The notes under the pieces were generated by a model. That model was not told the origin of the DNA. It made no database searches and worked only from the letters and a program-made list of their open reading frames with translations. Below, one piece after another: positions 17,791-25,582 of a stretch of DNA of 47,405 bases. A program made the translations under genes and the position numbers. Source of the stretch: Kiritimatiellia bacterium (lineage in GTDB: Bacteria > Verrucomicrobiota > Kiritimatiellia > SLAD01); assembly GCA_007134735.1 (NCBI GenBank), contig SLKG01000015.1, forward strand, positions 1 to 47,405. Reading direction: 5' to 3'. Numbering within the stretch: position 1 is the stretch's first letter; each line of letters opens with the position of its first letter.

Positions 17791-18234
17791 ATGGCCCGGG
17801 AAGTCTGGAAGTCATTCGAGGAAAACCAACTCACACACAGCGCCGCGCATTACCTGATGACCATCAATCATCTACTTCAGGATCAGGGCTACGCGCGCGT
17901 GACCGACATCGCCAAGAGCCTCAACATCACGCGCGGCAGTTGCTCGATCAGCCTGAAACCGCTCAAACGGCGCAAACTGGTGATCGAGGACACCAATAAG
18001 TTCCTGCAATTGTCCAAAGAAGGCAAACGGCTGGCCGAAGTGGTCGAGCGCAACGACGAACTACTGGAGGCCCTGTTCCGGGACATATTGGGGGTCGACG
18101 AGGAACAGGCCGAAATCGACGCGTGCAAAATGGAACACCTGTTGAGCCTGGAAACCAGCGTCAAGCTTGCCCGCTTTCTGAAGAATGCCAAGCCGGGGAA
18201 GAAACGGGTCAAAACGAAGAAAACCCGCCGCTGA
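17791..18234 (+). CDS. DtxR/MntR-family metal-dependent regulator
   Basis: A 147-residue cytoplasmic repressor that would bind DNA when loaded with Fe(II) or Mn(II). The N-terminal winged helix is seen in THSAAHYLMTINHLLQDQGY and ARVTDIAKSLNITRGSCSIS. The dimerisation part contains DACKMEH (C112, E115, H116), matching the C-x2-E-H metal ligands of DtxR. The ligand usually found in the RRHxLLE segment is replaced (ERNDELLE). There is no SH3-like C-terminal domain; instead it ends in a lysine-rich tail. GAGGAGG eight bases upstream fixes the start. Its place after the iron ABC operon suggests an iron-sensing role. Confidence 0.83.
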   Translation: MAREVWKSFEENQLTHSAAHYLMTINHLLQDQGYARVTDIAKSLNITRGSCSISLKPLKRRKLVIEDTNKFLQLSKEGKRLAEVVERNDELLEALFRDILGVDEEQAEIDACKMEHLLSLETSVKLARFLKNAKPGKKRVKTKKTRR

Positions 18235-18238
18235 TGAA

Positions 18239-18291
18239 CTGGAGGGGCACGCCTCTGCGTGCCCTGGACGCGCGGAAGCGCGTCCCTCCAG
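18239..18291. repeat. Palindromic element family A, copy 1
   Basis: A 53-base element with inverted ends CTGGAGGG and CCCTCCAG enclosing two hairpins: GCACGC-CTCT-GCGTGC and GGACGCGC-GGAA-GCGCGTCC. It folds as a three-way junction. It lies five bases after the metalloregulator stop, between converging genes, and could act as a transcription barrier. Other copies: 18320-18382 and 24549-24602. Confidence 0.85.
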
Positions 18292-18319
18292 AAGAGGGAA
18301 TGATGCGGATTGGATAATG

Positions 18320-18382
18320 CTGGAGGGGCACGCTTCTGCGTGCCCTGGACGCCCCGACACGATGCGGTCGGGGTCCCTCCAG
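18320..18382. repeat. Palindromic element family A, copy 2
   Basis: A 63-base copy with the same CTGGAGGG / CCCTCCAG ends and the same first hairpin (GCACGC-TTCT-GCGTGC). The second arm differs: CCCCGAC pairs with GTCGGGG around ACGATGCG. Arms vary while pairing is kept, meaning compensatory change. It lies 39 bases before the hypE stop codon region. Confidence 0.82.
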
Positions 18383-18421
18383 GTTATGGGAAGTGCTGCT
18401 TTGAATGGTCGCGCCACCCCG

Positions 18422-19459
18422 TCAGCAGATCCGGGGTAGCTGTTCGCCGCTCAACAGGTCCACGATGCGGACGGCTCCGATCCGGCTTTGCATTCGAACC
18501 ACCGCACGATCGCCGTCCTGAACGGCGCCGATTCGCACCGCGCCTCCGCTGACCGGGTGTGCCCGCAGGATCTCCAGCGCTTTGTCCGCCTGCGATTCCG
18601 GAACAAACGCGATGAACCGGCCTTCGTTGGCCACGTACAGGGGATCCAATCCGAGCATTTCGCAGGCGCTCTGGACGTCCTCGCGCACAGGCACCGCGGC
18701 TTCCTCGAACAACAGCGGGAACCGCGCGCTGTGCGCATGCTCTACGAGCGCGGCCGCCAGTCCGCCCCGCGTCAGATCACGCAGGCTGTGAATTTCGATG
18801 CCCGCCTCGAGCAGGTTCATCACCGGCCCGGCCACCGGCGCGCAATCGCTTTCGATTTCGCTTTCAAATTCCAGGCCCTCGCGCACTGCCATGATGGCGA
18901 TGCCGTGACGACCGACATCGCCACTCAACAGTATGGCGTCATCAGGCCGGATGCGCGACGGACCGATTTCCCCGTCATGCGCCAGGACGCCCACTCCGGA
19001 GGTGTTGATGTAGATGCCGTCGCCCTTGCCGCGATCCACCACCTTCGTATCGCCCGTGACAATGCGGACGCCGGCCGCTTCCGCCGCATCCTGAATCGAC
19101 TGCACCACGCGCCAGAGCGTCTCCATCTTCAGCCCTTCCTCCAGGATCAGGCCGAGCGTCAGGTACTGCGGCCGGGCGCCGCACATGGCCAGGTCGTTGA
19201 CGGTGCCGTTGACGGCCAGCGTTCCGATATCGCCTCCCGGGAAAAACAAGGGCCGCACGACGTACGAATCCGTGGTCAACGCCACGCGCGCCGGGTCCAC
19301 ATCAAACACGGCGCCGTCGTGCCCGGCATTCAGGAGGGGGTTGTCGAAGGCGTGACGGAACATCCCGTCGATGAGCTGATGCATCAATGAGCCGCCCCCG
19401 CCGTGCGCCATCGTGACGGTCGGATAGTTGGAAATCGGTATGGGGCAGGCTGTGTTCAC
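18422..19459 (-). CDS. hypE: [NiFe] hydrogenase maturation protein HypE
   Basis: A 345-residue cytoplasmic enzyme that dehydrates an S-carbamoyl group on its own C-terminal Cys to thiocyanate, the source of the CN ligands of the NiFe site. It ends exactly in PRIC, the conserved tail whose Cys carries the carbamoyl group from Hyp[14 protein letters not shown] near residue 18 and the PurM-like AIRS fold ([50 protein letters not shown]) support it. It is the last gene of the hyp set and converges on the metalloregulator. Confidence 0.96.
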   Translation of the reverse strand: MNTACPIPISNYPTVTMAHGGGGSLMHQLIDGMFRHAFDNPLLNAGHDGAVFDVDPARVALTTDSYVVRPLFFPGGDIGTLAVNGTVNDLAMCGARPQYLTLGLILEEGLKMETLWRVVQSIQDAAEAAGVRIVTGDTKVVDRGKGDGIYINTSGVGVLAHDGEIGPSRIRPDDAILLSGDVGRHGIAIMAVREGLEFESEIESDCAPVAGPVMNLLEAGIEIHSLRDLTRGGLAAALVEHAHSARFPLLFEEAAVPVREDVQSACEMLGLDPLYVANEGRFIAFVPESQADKALEILRAHPVSGGAVRIGAVQDGDRAVVRMQSRIGAVRIVDLLSGEQLPRIC

Positions 19460-19471
19460 ATCAACGTTTCA

Positions 19472-19521
19472 GGTTTTGGGTTTCAGGTTGCCGGCACGCC
19501 TTCAACCTATAACCCAAAACC
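19472..19521. repeat. Inverted repeat between hypE and hypD
   Basis: GGTTTTGGGTT (19472-19482) pairs with AACCCAAAACC (19511-19521). Inside it AGGTTG (19485-19490) pairs with CAACCT, leaving a 12-base loop. No T tract follows on either strand. It may be a message-processing or pausing hairpin, or another dispersed element. Confidence 0.5.
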
Positions 19522-19543
19522 GATAACCTGTAACCTTCCTTTC

Positions 19544-20635
19544 TCACCCCGATTCCGCCCGATACCGGAAATACGCCGCGCAGGCGCCTTCGGATGAGAC
19601 CATCGGGGCGCCCAGCGGATGATCAGGCGTGCAGCGCACACCGAAAGCGGGGCACTCGTGCGGTTTCTTGATCCCGCGCAGTACCTCCCCGCTGATGCAT
19701 TCGGAGGATTCCTCCACCCCCGCCGCCTCCAGGCCGAACCGCTTTTCCGCGTCGAACGATGCATACGCCTCGCGTAGGCCCAACCCGCTCCGCGGGATCG
19801 CCCCCACGCCCCGCCATTTGCGGGGGACCACTTCAAACACCTCCAGCAACAGCTCGCGCGCGGGCTGATTGCCCTCTCGTTGCACGGCGCGCCGATAGGC
19901 GTTCTCCACCTCCGCGCGGCCCTCTTCCAATTGCTTCACACAGAGATATACGCCCTGCAGAATGTCCAGCGGTTCGAACCCGGTCACCACGATGGGAACC
20001 CCGTACCGTTTCGCAATGGGTTCGTATTCCGTATAGCCCATGACCGTGCACACATGGCCCGCCGCCAAAAAGCCCTGCACGCGGTTGTCCGGCGAGGAAA
20101 GCAGCGTTTCGATGGCCGGCGGGACAAGCACATGACAGATCAGCACGGTGAAATTGGTCAATCCATGCCGCTTGGCTTGAACCACGGCCATTGCCACCGC
20201 GGGCGCCGTGGTCTCGAAGCCGACCCCGAAAAAGATCACCTGCCGATCCGGATGTTCCGTCGCCAGGCGAACGGCATCCAGAGGGGAATACACGATCCGC
20301 ACGTCGCCGCCTTCCGCCTTGACCTGGCGCAGATCGCCGCGCGATCCGGGCACACGCAACATGTCGCCGAACGTGCAGAATATCAGGCCGGAATCGGACG
20401 CCAGGGTTAAGGCCTTGTCAATGAGTTCCACCGGCGTGACGCAAACCGGACACCCCGGCCCATGCACCAGCTCGATCGAGTCCGGCAACAGTTCGTCGAT
20501 GCCGAAGCGCAGGATGGCGTGTGTCTGGCCGCCGCATATTTCCATCAGCGTCCAGGGCCGCGTGGCGATTTTGGAAATCGCCTGCGCCACCCGCCGCGCC
20601 CCCTCGGCATCCCGGTATTCATCAAGGTATTTCAC
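19544..20635 (-). CDS. hypD: [NiFe] hydrogenase maturation protein HypD
   Basis: A 363-residue iron-sulfur scaffold on which, with HypC, the Fe(CN)2CO unit is assembled. Conserved motifs are all present: [11 protein letters not shown] near residue 32, [10 protein letters not shown] near 70, [10 protein letters not shown] near 137, and the C-terminal cysteine set CISGEVLRG...[12 protein letters not shown], which holds the [4Fe-4S] cluster. The start codon is GTG, giving [10 protein letters not shown], the usual HypD N-terminus. Length is normal for the family, unlike HypF and HypA here. Confidence 0.96.
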   Translation of the reverse strand: MKYLDEYRDAEGARRVAQAISKIATRPWTLMEICGGQTHAILRFGIDELLPDSIELVHGPGCPVCVTPVELIDKALTLASDSGLIFCTFGDMLRVPGSRGDLRQVKAEGGDVRIVYSPLDAVRLATEHPDRQVIFFGVGFETTAPAVAMAVVQAKRHGLTNFTVLICHVLVPPAIETLLSSPDNRVQGFLAAGHVCTVMGYTEYEPIAKRYGVPIVVTGFEPLDILQGVYLCVKQLEEGRAEVENAYRRAVQREGNQPARELLLEVFEVVPRKWRGVGAIPRSGLGLREAYASFDAEKRFGLEAAGVEESSECISGEVLRGIKKPHECPAFGVRCTPDHPLGAPMVSSEGACAAYFRYRAESG

Positions 20636-20640
20636 GGCCC

Positions 20641-20678
20641 ACTTCTTACTGCTTACTACTTACTTCTTACTTCCTACT
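20641..20678. repeat. CTTACT-type short tandem tract at the hypC/hypD junction
   Basis: The plus strand reads a degenerate array of ACTTCTTACT / ACTACTTACT units. On the coding strand this gives repeated AAGTAAG units: it encodes the last hypC codons, provides the hypC TAA stop and fills the spacer to hypD. Probably slippage-prone. Confidence 0.6.
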
Positions 20679-20930
20679 GTCCTCCCCGGCCTCAATCTCC
20701 TCCAACTCATCCATTTCGCGCAGGTATTCGAAAACGCGTTGCGCCTCTTCCTCGTCGAGCCGGCTGATGGCCATGCCGACGTGTACAATCACGTAATCGC
20801 CTTCCCGCGCTTCGGGCACGCAGGACAGGTTGACCTCCTTGCGTATGCCCCCGAAATTCACGCGGCCCGTCCGCATGATCGGATCGTCGGACAGGATCTC
20901 TTCAATTTTTCCGGGTATGGCCAGGCACAT
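20667..20930 (-). CDS. hypC: [NiFe] hydrogenase maturation chaperone HypC
   Basis: An 87-residue chaperone that shuttles the Fe(CN)2CO group between HypD and the hydrogenase large subunit. It begins MCLAIPGKIEEI, with the essential Cys2 exposed after Met removal. The family barrel strand VNLSCVPEAREGDYVIVHVG is present, followed by the helix AISRLDEEEAQRVFEYL. It starts two bases after the hypF stop. Only one HypC is present, so it presumably serves both hydrogenases. Confidence 0.95.
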   Translation of the reverse strand: MCLAIPGKIEEILSDDPIMRTGRVNFGGIRKEVNLSCVPEAREGDYVIVHVGMAISRLDEEEAQRVFEYLREMDELEEIEAGEDSRK

Positions 20931-20932
20931 GT

Positions 20933-23662
20933 CTACATTTCCGATTTATGATTGATGATTTCAGAATGCCGGGCCATGGCAACGCCGATCTGCCCGAGGG
21001 CAATTCCGCCATCGTTGGGTGGAACATGACGATGACAATATGGCTCGAAACCCGCTTCTTTCAACCGCGAAATTGTTTCGTTGAGCAACAGGGCATTCTG
21101 GAAACAACCGCCGGAAAGCACTACCGCCCGTCCGTTTCCCGTCTCCAACAATGAGGACTGTGGCCCGGGTAATGCAGGACAGGCGGCCTCGCCTGTCCCG
21201 GACATGGGGTGTGCATGAGGTGATGGAGGCGGGCACACCCTTCCGTTCTCAATCTTGTCCATGCCCTGATCCGGCGCGTGGTCGGGCGTGGCCGCCCGAC
21301 CTACTATTTCCCGGGATAACTGTGTCCCGGTTGGCGATGTTTCGGACGAATCGTCCGCCAAAGAAAAACAGATGCGCGCCACTTCAACGATCAAGCCGGC
21401 CAACGCTCCATGAAAGGCGCGCGCGATAGCGGCCTGGTCGCGTCCCGCTCGCAGATCTTCGATGATCCGACGGATCATGGGTTCCCAATCCGCAACGTGA
21501 CACGGGCGTCCCGCCCGTGTGTTCACGGGCAAGATGCCCGTGTCACTTGGCACGGCCGATGTCACAAGGGGAATATCATAGCGATTGGCGTCCACCGGGG
21601 CGCGATCCGCGGCAAACTCCACCTCCATCGCCGCCTGTCCCTCAAATGAGGAAACCTGTCGCAAGTCCAGCAGGGAAGCGACCGCATCAAACAGGCGTCC
21701 GGCGCTGGTGGTTCGCGGCGACTGCACTCGCTGTTCCAGAACGCGGTGCAAAACGCGCCGGGATTCAGAATGGAAGGCGCGCACGGGCGCCAGGTCATCC
21801 ATGTCAAAGGCCGACTCACCAAACATTTCGTAGAGCAACCCGATCGCGGACCGGCGGGGTTCGCGCACGGCCCGGTCGCCGCCCGGCAGGCTAAACGATC
21901 GAACGTGTCCGACGCGCTCGTAGGTGTTTCGATTCGCCTGAAGAAATTCGCCGCCCCATACCGTGCCGTCCGGACCGTAGCCGGTTCCGTCCCATGCGAT
22001 GCCCAGCACGGGTTCGTGCAGGCCATGTTCCATCATGCAAGACACGACATGCGCGTGATGATGCTGAACAAGAACAAGGCGGTGCATGCTCGTAGCCGCG
22101 CCTGATAAGGCGTGGCCGGGGGCAACCATGGCGGCCGGTTCTTCCTCCCCCTCCTGGAGGCCATCTCCCATGTCTTCCTCCCCTCCTGGGAAGGGCCGGG
22201 TGTGAGTTCTTCGGGCATATCGTGTCGACGCATAATCCGGGTGCATATCGCATGCGGTCAAAACCGGCTCCGCACGATACAATCCCCGGAGGGTGTGTAT
22301 CGCGTCCTCGAACGCCTGCAAAGCAGGTTCCGTGTCCAGATCGCCAAGATGCTGGCTCATAAATGCGTCGCGGCCGATGGCCAACGCCACCGTATTTTTC
22401 AGGTGTCCTCCCACGGCCAGGATAGGTTCCAAAATCGGTTGGTCCAGGGTAAAGGGATGCGGGGCGTAGCCGCGCGCGCGACGCAGTACGGCAGGAACGC
22501 CGCCCATCACGCGAACGATCGAATCGTCGACCGGGCGCGCGATCGGACGATTATGAACGAGAAACACATCGGCGATGCCCTTCAGCCGCGACAGCGCTTC
22601 CTGCTCGTCTATACAAATCGGTTCGTCGGACAGGTTCCCACTCGTCGCCACCACGGGAAATCCAAGCTCGCGCAGGAGCAGATGATGCAGGGGGGTATAG
22701 GGAAGCATGGCGCCCAGCATCGGGTTGGATGGCGCAACAGAGGCGGCCGGGCCTTCGGACACCTTGTCCTGTTTGCGCAGGAGCACAATGGGGGCTTCCG
22801 GCCCCGTCAGCAGTTGTTGTTCCGTATCGGACACGCGGCACCAGGAGCGGATCATGTCGAGCCGCGGGAACATGAGCGCCAGCGGTTTCTCTTCGCGGTC
22901 CTTGCGAAGACGCAATTCACGCACGGCGTCCTCGTTGCGGGCATCGACCATGAGATGAAATCCTCCCAGCCCCTTGACGGCCACGATCTGTCCCTGGCGA
23001 ACACAATCGACGGCGGTCATGAGCGCCTCATGCCGTTCGGATAAAACCCGGCCGGCGGTATCCCACAAGGCCAATTGTGGTCCGCATTCCGGGCAGGCAT
23101 TGGGCTGGGCATGAAATCGCCGATCGGCCGGGTCTTCGTACTCGGCACGGCAGACCGGACACATTTCGAATTGTTTCATGGTGGTATGGGGCCGGTCGTA
23201 GGGGATTTGTTCCAGGATGCTGTACCGGGGCCCGCAGTGTGTGCAGTTGGTGAAGGGATAAAAATGGCGCCGGTTATTCGGATTCAGCATGTCTTCAAGG
23301 CAGGGCGCACAGGTGGCTAGATCCGGCATGACGGCGGCGGTTTTGGGGCCCGTGACTTCGCTGTCCCGGATATGAAAGGTGGTATGGCCGGTCGGCGCGA
23401 TATTGGTGCGGGTCAGATCCCGGATGGAAATGGGGGCCTTGGCCTCCCGCGGCAGGCGATCGATGAACACTTCCACGTTTTCGGCGTGCCCTTCCACCTC
23501 GATCACGGCTCCGTCCGTGGTATTGATCACCCAGCCCGCCACGCCGGTTTCACCGGCCAGGCGAAAAACGTAGGGCCGAAAGCCGACACCTTGCACGGAG
23601 CCCCGCGCATTCAATCGCACCCGCACGATCCGGTTTTCTTCTTGTGAAGGGGGCGTCGTCAT
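20933..23662 (-). CDS. hypF: Carbamoyltransferase HypF with palindrome-derived insertions
   Basis: HypF makes carbamoyl-adenylate from carbamoyl phosphate and ATP and passes the carbamoyl group to HypE. Order of parts: acylphosphatase domain (GSVQGVGFRPYVFRLA near residue 20), zinc-finger pairs (CAPC, CTHCGPRYS, CPVC, CPECGP), a YrdC-like domain (VKGLGGFHLMVDARN ... LRKDREEKPLA), and a Kae1-like domain (VQHHHAHVVSCMMEHGL, DGTGYGPDGTVWGGEF, VVLSGGCFQNALLLNE). From the ATG at 23662 it has 909 residues, versus about 750-770 normally. The excess sits in three places, near residues 482-526, 705-722 and 764-836, each coinciding with palindromic DNA. Motifs around the insertions are intact, so the enzyme is probably functional. 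Confidence 0.95.
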   Translation of the reverse strand: MTTPPSQEENRIVRVRLNARGSVQGVGFRPYVFRLAGETGVAGWVINTTDGAVIEVEGHAENVEVFIDRLPREAKAPISIRDLTRTNIAPTGHTTFHIRDSEVTGPKTAAVMPDLATCAPCLEDMLNPNNRRHFYPFTNCTHCGPRYSILEQIPYDRPHTTMKQFEMCPVCRAEYEDPADRRFHAQPNACPECGPQLALWDTAGRVLSERHEALMTAVDCVRQGQIVAVKGLGGFHLMVDARNEDAVRELRLRKDREEKPLALMFPRLDMIRSWCRVSDTEQQLLTGPEAPIVLLRKQDKVSEGPAASVAPSNPMLGAMLPYTPLHHLLLRELGFPVVATSGNLSDEPICIDEQEALSRLKGIADVFLVHNRPIARPVDDSIVRVMGGVPAVLRRARGYAPHPFTLDQPILEPILAVGGHLKNTVALAIGRDAFMSQHLGDLDTEPALQAFEDAIHTLRGLYRAEPVLTACDMHPDYASTRYARRTHTRPFPGGEEDMGDGLQEGEEEPAAMVAPGHALSGAATSMHRLVLVQHHHAHVVSCMMEHGLHEPVLGIAWDGTGYGPDGTVWGGEFLQANRNTYERVGHVRSFSLPGGDRAVREPRRSAIGLLYEMFGESAFDMDDLAPVRAFHSESRRVLHRVLEQRVQSPRTTSAGRLFDAVASLLDLRQVSSFEGQAAMEVEFAADRAPVDANRYDIPLVTSAVPSDTGILPVNTRAGRPCHVADWEPMIRRIIEDLRAGRDQAAIARAFHGALAGLIVEVARICFSLADDSSETSPTGTQLSREIVGRAATPDHAPDQGMDKIENGRVCPPPSPHAHPMSGTGEAACPALPGPQSSLLETGNGRAVVLSGGCFQNALLLNETISRLKEAGFEPYCHRHVPPNDGGIALGQIGVAMARHSEIINHKSEM
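21177..21301. repeat. Cluster of three palindromes inside the hypF C-terminal insertion
   Basis: Three perfect inverted repeats lie in 125 bases: GGACAGGCG-GCCT-CGCCTGTCC (21177-21198), GGGTGTGC (21207-21214) with GCACACCC (21233-21240), and GGTCGGGCG-TGGC-CGCCCGACC (21280-21301). They are translated as part of hypF and fall in a stretch with no counterpart in normal HypF, just before VVLSGGCFQN. Confidence 0.8.
21497..21546. repeat. Palindromic element family B inside hypF
   Basis: A 50-base element with perfect 11-base inverted ends GTGACACGGGC / GCCCGTGTCAC. It contains two hairpins: CACGGGC-GTCCC-GCCCGTG and CACGGGC-AAGAT-GCCCGTG. It is read in frame as SDTGILPVNTRAGRPCHV within HypF, in the Kae1-like domain. 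Confidence 0.88.
22085..22215. repeat. Repeat-derived insertion in hypF before the HHxH motif
   Basis: About 130 bases encode roughly 44 residues (HTRPFPGGEEDMGDGLQEGE ... APGHALSGAATS) between STRYA and VLVQHHHAH, where ordinary HypF has only a few residues. It includes an imperfect palindrome, GCCACGCCT-TA-TCAGGCGCGGC in coding sense, and a purine-rich tract with tandem GGGGAGGAAGA-like units. Confidence 0.65.
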
Positions 23663-23676
23663 GACCGGTGAATGAA

Positions 23677-24420
23677 TTATTCGACGCCGGTGTGTTGATC
23701 CAGCCAACGCTGCCAAGCTTCCATTCCCACGCCGGTGCGGGAGGAAAGCTCGATGACTTCAGCGTTCGGCGCAGCCTTACGTATGTTCGCCAGGGCCCGC
23801 TCGCGGTCGTATCCCACCGCTTCCGCCAGATCGATCTTATTGACGATGACCAACGCCGCATCATGGAAGATGACCGGATACTTGAGCGGCTTGTCCTCCC
23901 CTTCCGTGACGGCGATGATCACCACCCGGGCCTCCTCCCCCAGGTCGAAGGAAGCCGGACACACCAGGTTCCCCACATTCTCGATGAACAGAAAATCCAG
24001 GGACTCGAGATCCAGCTTCTCGAGCGCATGGTGCACCATGTGCGCGTCGAGATGACAGGCCGTCCCGGTGCTGATCTGTACCGCGGGCGCACCCTGTTCC
24101 CGAATTCGCCGGGCATCGTTCTCTGTGGCAAGATCGCCGACAATCACACCGATGCGCCTCCGGGATCCGGCATCGGCCAGCGTGCGCTCGATCAAGGTGG
24201 TCTTGCCGGAACCGGGCGAAGACATCAGGTTCAGCACGGTGATTTTCCGGGCCATGAACATGCCGCGATTGCGCTCGGCCAGGCGCTCGTTCCGGGACAA
24301 TAGCGATTGGCGAACTTCCACCGCGCGCCGGGCTTCATCTTCCGGCCCGTGATGATGGTCATGATTATGATCGTGGTGGTCATGATTCTCCACCACGGAA
24401 CATCCACAATGATCGCACAT
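23677..24420 (-). CDS. hypB: Nickel-insertion GTPase HypB
   Basis: A 247-residue SIMIBI-class GTPase that delivers nickel to the hydrogenase large subunit with HypA. The true ATG (24420) overlaps the hypA stop by one base and yields MCDHCGCSVVENHDHHDHNHDHHHG, with an N-terminal CxxCGC nickel motif and a His-rich storage tail. The P-loop SSPGSGKTTLIERTL is near residue 67. GDLATENDARRI, ENVGNLVCPASFDLGE and VNKIDLAEAVGYD are the switch and guanine-specificity segments. It stops 14 bases before hypF. Confidence 0.96.
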   Translation of the reverse strand: MCDHCGCSVVENHDHHDHNHDHHHGPEDEARRAVEVRQSLLSRNERLAERNRGMFMARKITVLNLMSSPGSGKTTLIERTLADAGSRRRIGVIVGDLATENDARRIREQGAPAVQISTGTACHLDAHMVHHALEKLDLESLDFLFIENVGNLVCPASFDLGEEARVVIIAVTEGEDKPLKYPVIFHDAALVIVNKIDLAEAVGYDRERALANIRKAAPNAEVIELSSRTGVGMEAWQRWLDQHTGVE

Positions 24421-24869
24421 CAGTCGACCTCCAGGGATACCAGATCCATTTCCTTGCCGCGGAACAGATCCGAATTGACCGTTCCGCATTTCGGACACTC
24501 GTAAGAATAACTCAACATGGATGGAATTCCAGCCGCGGATTCCTCTTGCTGGAGGGGCACGCTTCCGCGTGCCCCAGGACGCGCGCAAGCGCGTCCCTCC
24601 AGGGGCGCATCAGACGGGCTCAAAAGGTCATACTCGCACCCGCACGCGGAACATATACACGCGGGTGTCACCCGTTCGATGTCGATGCGCGCGCCCTCGG
24701 CGGGCGTACCCTCCACCACGGTCTCGAGCGCAAATTGCAGGGCTTCGATCACCACGCCGGAGAGGTCGCCCACTCGGAGCCGCATGCGCAGAATCCGGCG
24801 GGCATTTTGGCGCTGCGCCGCTTCCAGCGCCATCGCCAGGGTTTCCTGCGCCAGACCCAACTCGTGAAT
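24420..24869 (-). CDS. hypA: Nickel chaperone HypA with an expanded zinc loop and an ATT start
   Basis: HypA binds nickel through His2 at its N-terminus and zinc through two Cys pairs, and hands nickel to HypB. The only usual start codon in frame is TTG at 24860, giving MGLAQETLAMALEA, which lacks the His2-Glu3 ligand region. Extending to the ATT at 24869 restores x-HELGLAQ, and GGAGG (24879-24875) then sits five bases away, so I call ATT. The zinc pairs are CSAC and CPKC, but 48 residues separate them instead of about 13. The extra stretch contains palindromic element A (24549-24602), translated as LEGRACARPGARGSVPLQ. Length is 149 residues versus about 115 normally. It starts two bases after the hoxU stop. 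Confidence 0.9.
   Translation of the reverse strand: MHELGLAQETLAMALEAAQRQNARRILRMRLRVGDLSGVVIEALQFALETVVEGTPAEGARIDIERVTPACICSACGCEYDLLSPSDAPLEGRACARPGARGSVPLQQEESAAGIPSMLSYSYECPKCGTVNSDLFRGKEMDLVSLEVD
24549..24602. repeat. Palindromic element family A, copy 3, inside hypA
   Basis: A 54-base copy with CTGGAGGG / CCCTCCAG ends and hairpins GCACGC-TTCC-GCGTGC and GGACGCGC-GCAA-GCGCGTCC, closely matching the intergenic copies at 18239 and 18320. Its length is a multiple of three and it keeps the hypA frame open. Confidence 0.88.
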
Positions 24870-24871
24870 AA

Positions 24872-25582
24872 TTACCTCCCGCTTTCACGCATGGACGTCA
24901 GTTTCGGAAGCAGGTTGCCGGTGCGCGTCATTTCCCCGGTTGCCCGGCCCTTTTCGACCAGGGCGCCGGTCGGACAGGCCTGCACGCATTTTCCGCACGT
25001 GGTGCAGGTCGGCGACTCGCCCCAGGGCTGGTTCAGGTCGGTGATCATCACGGAATGAATGCCGCGCCCCCGCACGTTCCAGGTCCGCGCGCCCTCGATC
25101 TCCTCGCACGTGCGCAGACAACGGGTGCACAACACACACCGGTTCGGATCGTGCACAAACCGGTCGTGACTGGCATCCACTTTGAAGTTCGGAAACCGGT
25201 ACGGATACCGAACGTGCGTCACGCCCAGCGACTGGGCCAGATCCTGTAACTCACAATTCCCGGACGCCACGCAGAACGCGCAAATATGATTCCGTTCCGC
25301 CAGGAGCAGTTCGAGAACCATCTTTCGATAGGACTTCAGTTTGGGCGAATCGGTAATGACCTCCATGCCGTCGGTCACGCGCGCCACACAGGCGGCCAGC
25401 AGTCGCGGAACACCCCGGACTTCGACCATGCACAATCGGCAGGCGCCGACTCCGCTCAAACCCTTGAGATAACACAATCGCGGAATATCGATGTCGTTGG
25501 CCCAGGCCACGTCCAGAATGGTTTGACCCGGTTTCGCGGTCAAGGCCTGTTCGTTAATCGTCAGCTTGATCGATTCTTTCAT
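24872..25582 (-). CDS. hoxU: Hox hydrogenase diaphorase iron-sulfur subunit HoxU
   Basis: A 236-residue subunit homologous to the N-terminal part of NuoG. It wires electrons between the flavin subunit and the hydrogenase module. The N-terminal [2Fe-2S] domain has RLCYLKGLSGVGACRLCMVE. A D/H-type segment follows (HICAFCVASGNCELQDL), then two ferredoxin motifs: RCVLCTRCLRTCEEI and CTTCGKCVQACPTGAL. The ATG at 25582 overlaps the hoxF stop as ATGA and has GGAG seven bases upstream. It lacks the molybdopterin-like C-terminal half of NuoG, as expected for HoxU. Confidence 0.93.
   Translation of the reverse strand: MKESIKLTINEQALTAKPGQTILDVAWANDIDIPRLCYLKGLSGVGACRLCMVEVRGVPRLLAACVARVTDGMEVITDSPKLKSYRKMVLELLLAERNHICAFCVASGNCELQDLAQSLGVTHVRYPYRFPNFKVDASHDRFVHDPNRCVLCTRCLRTCEEIEGARTWNVRGRGIHSVMITDLNQPWGESPTCTTCGKCVQACPTGALVEKGRATGEMTRTGNLLPKLTSMRESGR

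Noticed and set aside
18239-18382. Insertion sequence or small transposon
   Set aside because: No transposase frame and no target duplication; the elements are too short and match a dispersed palindrome family.
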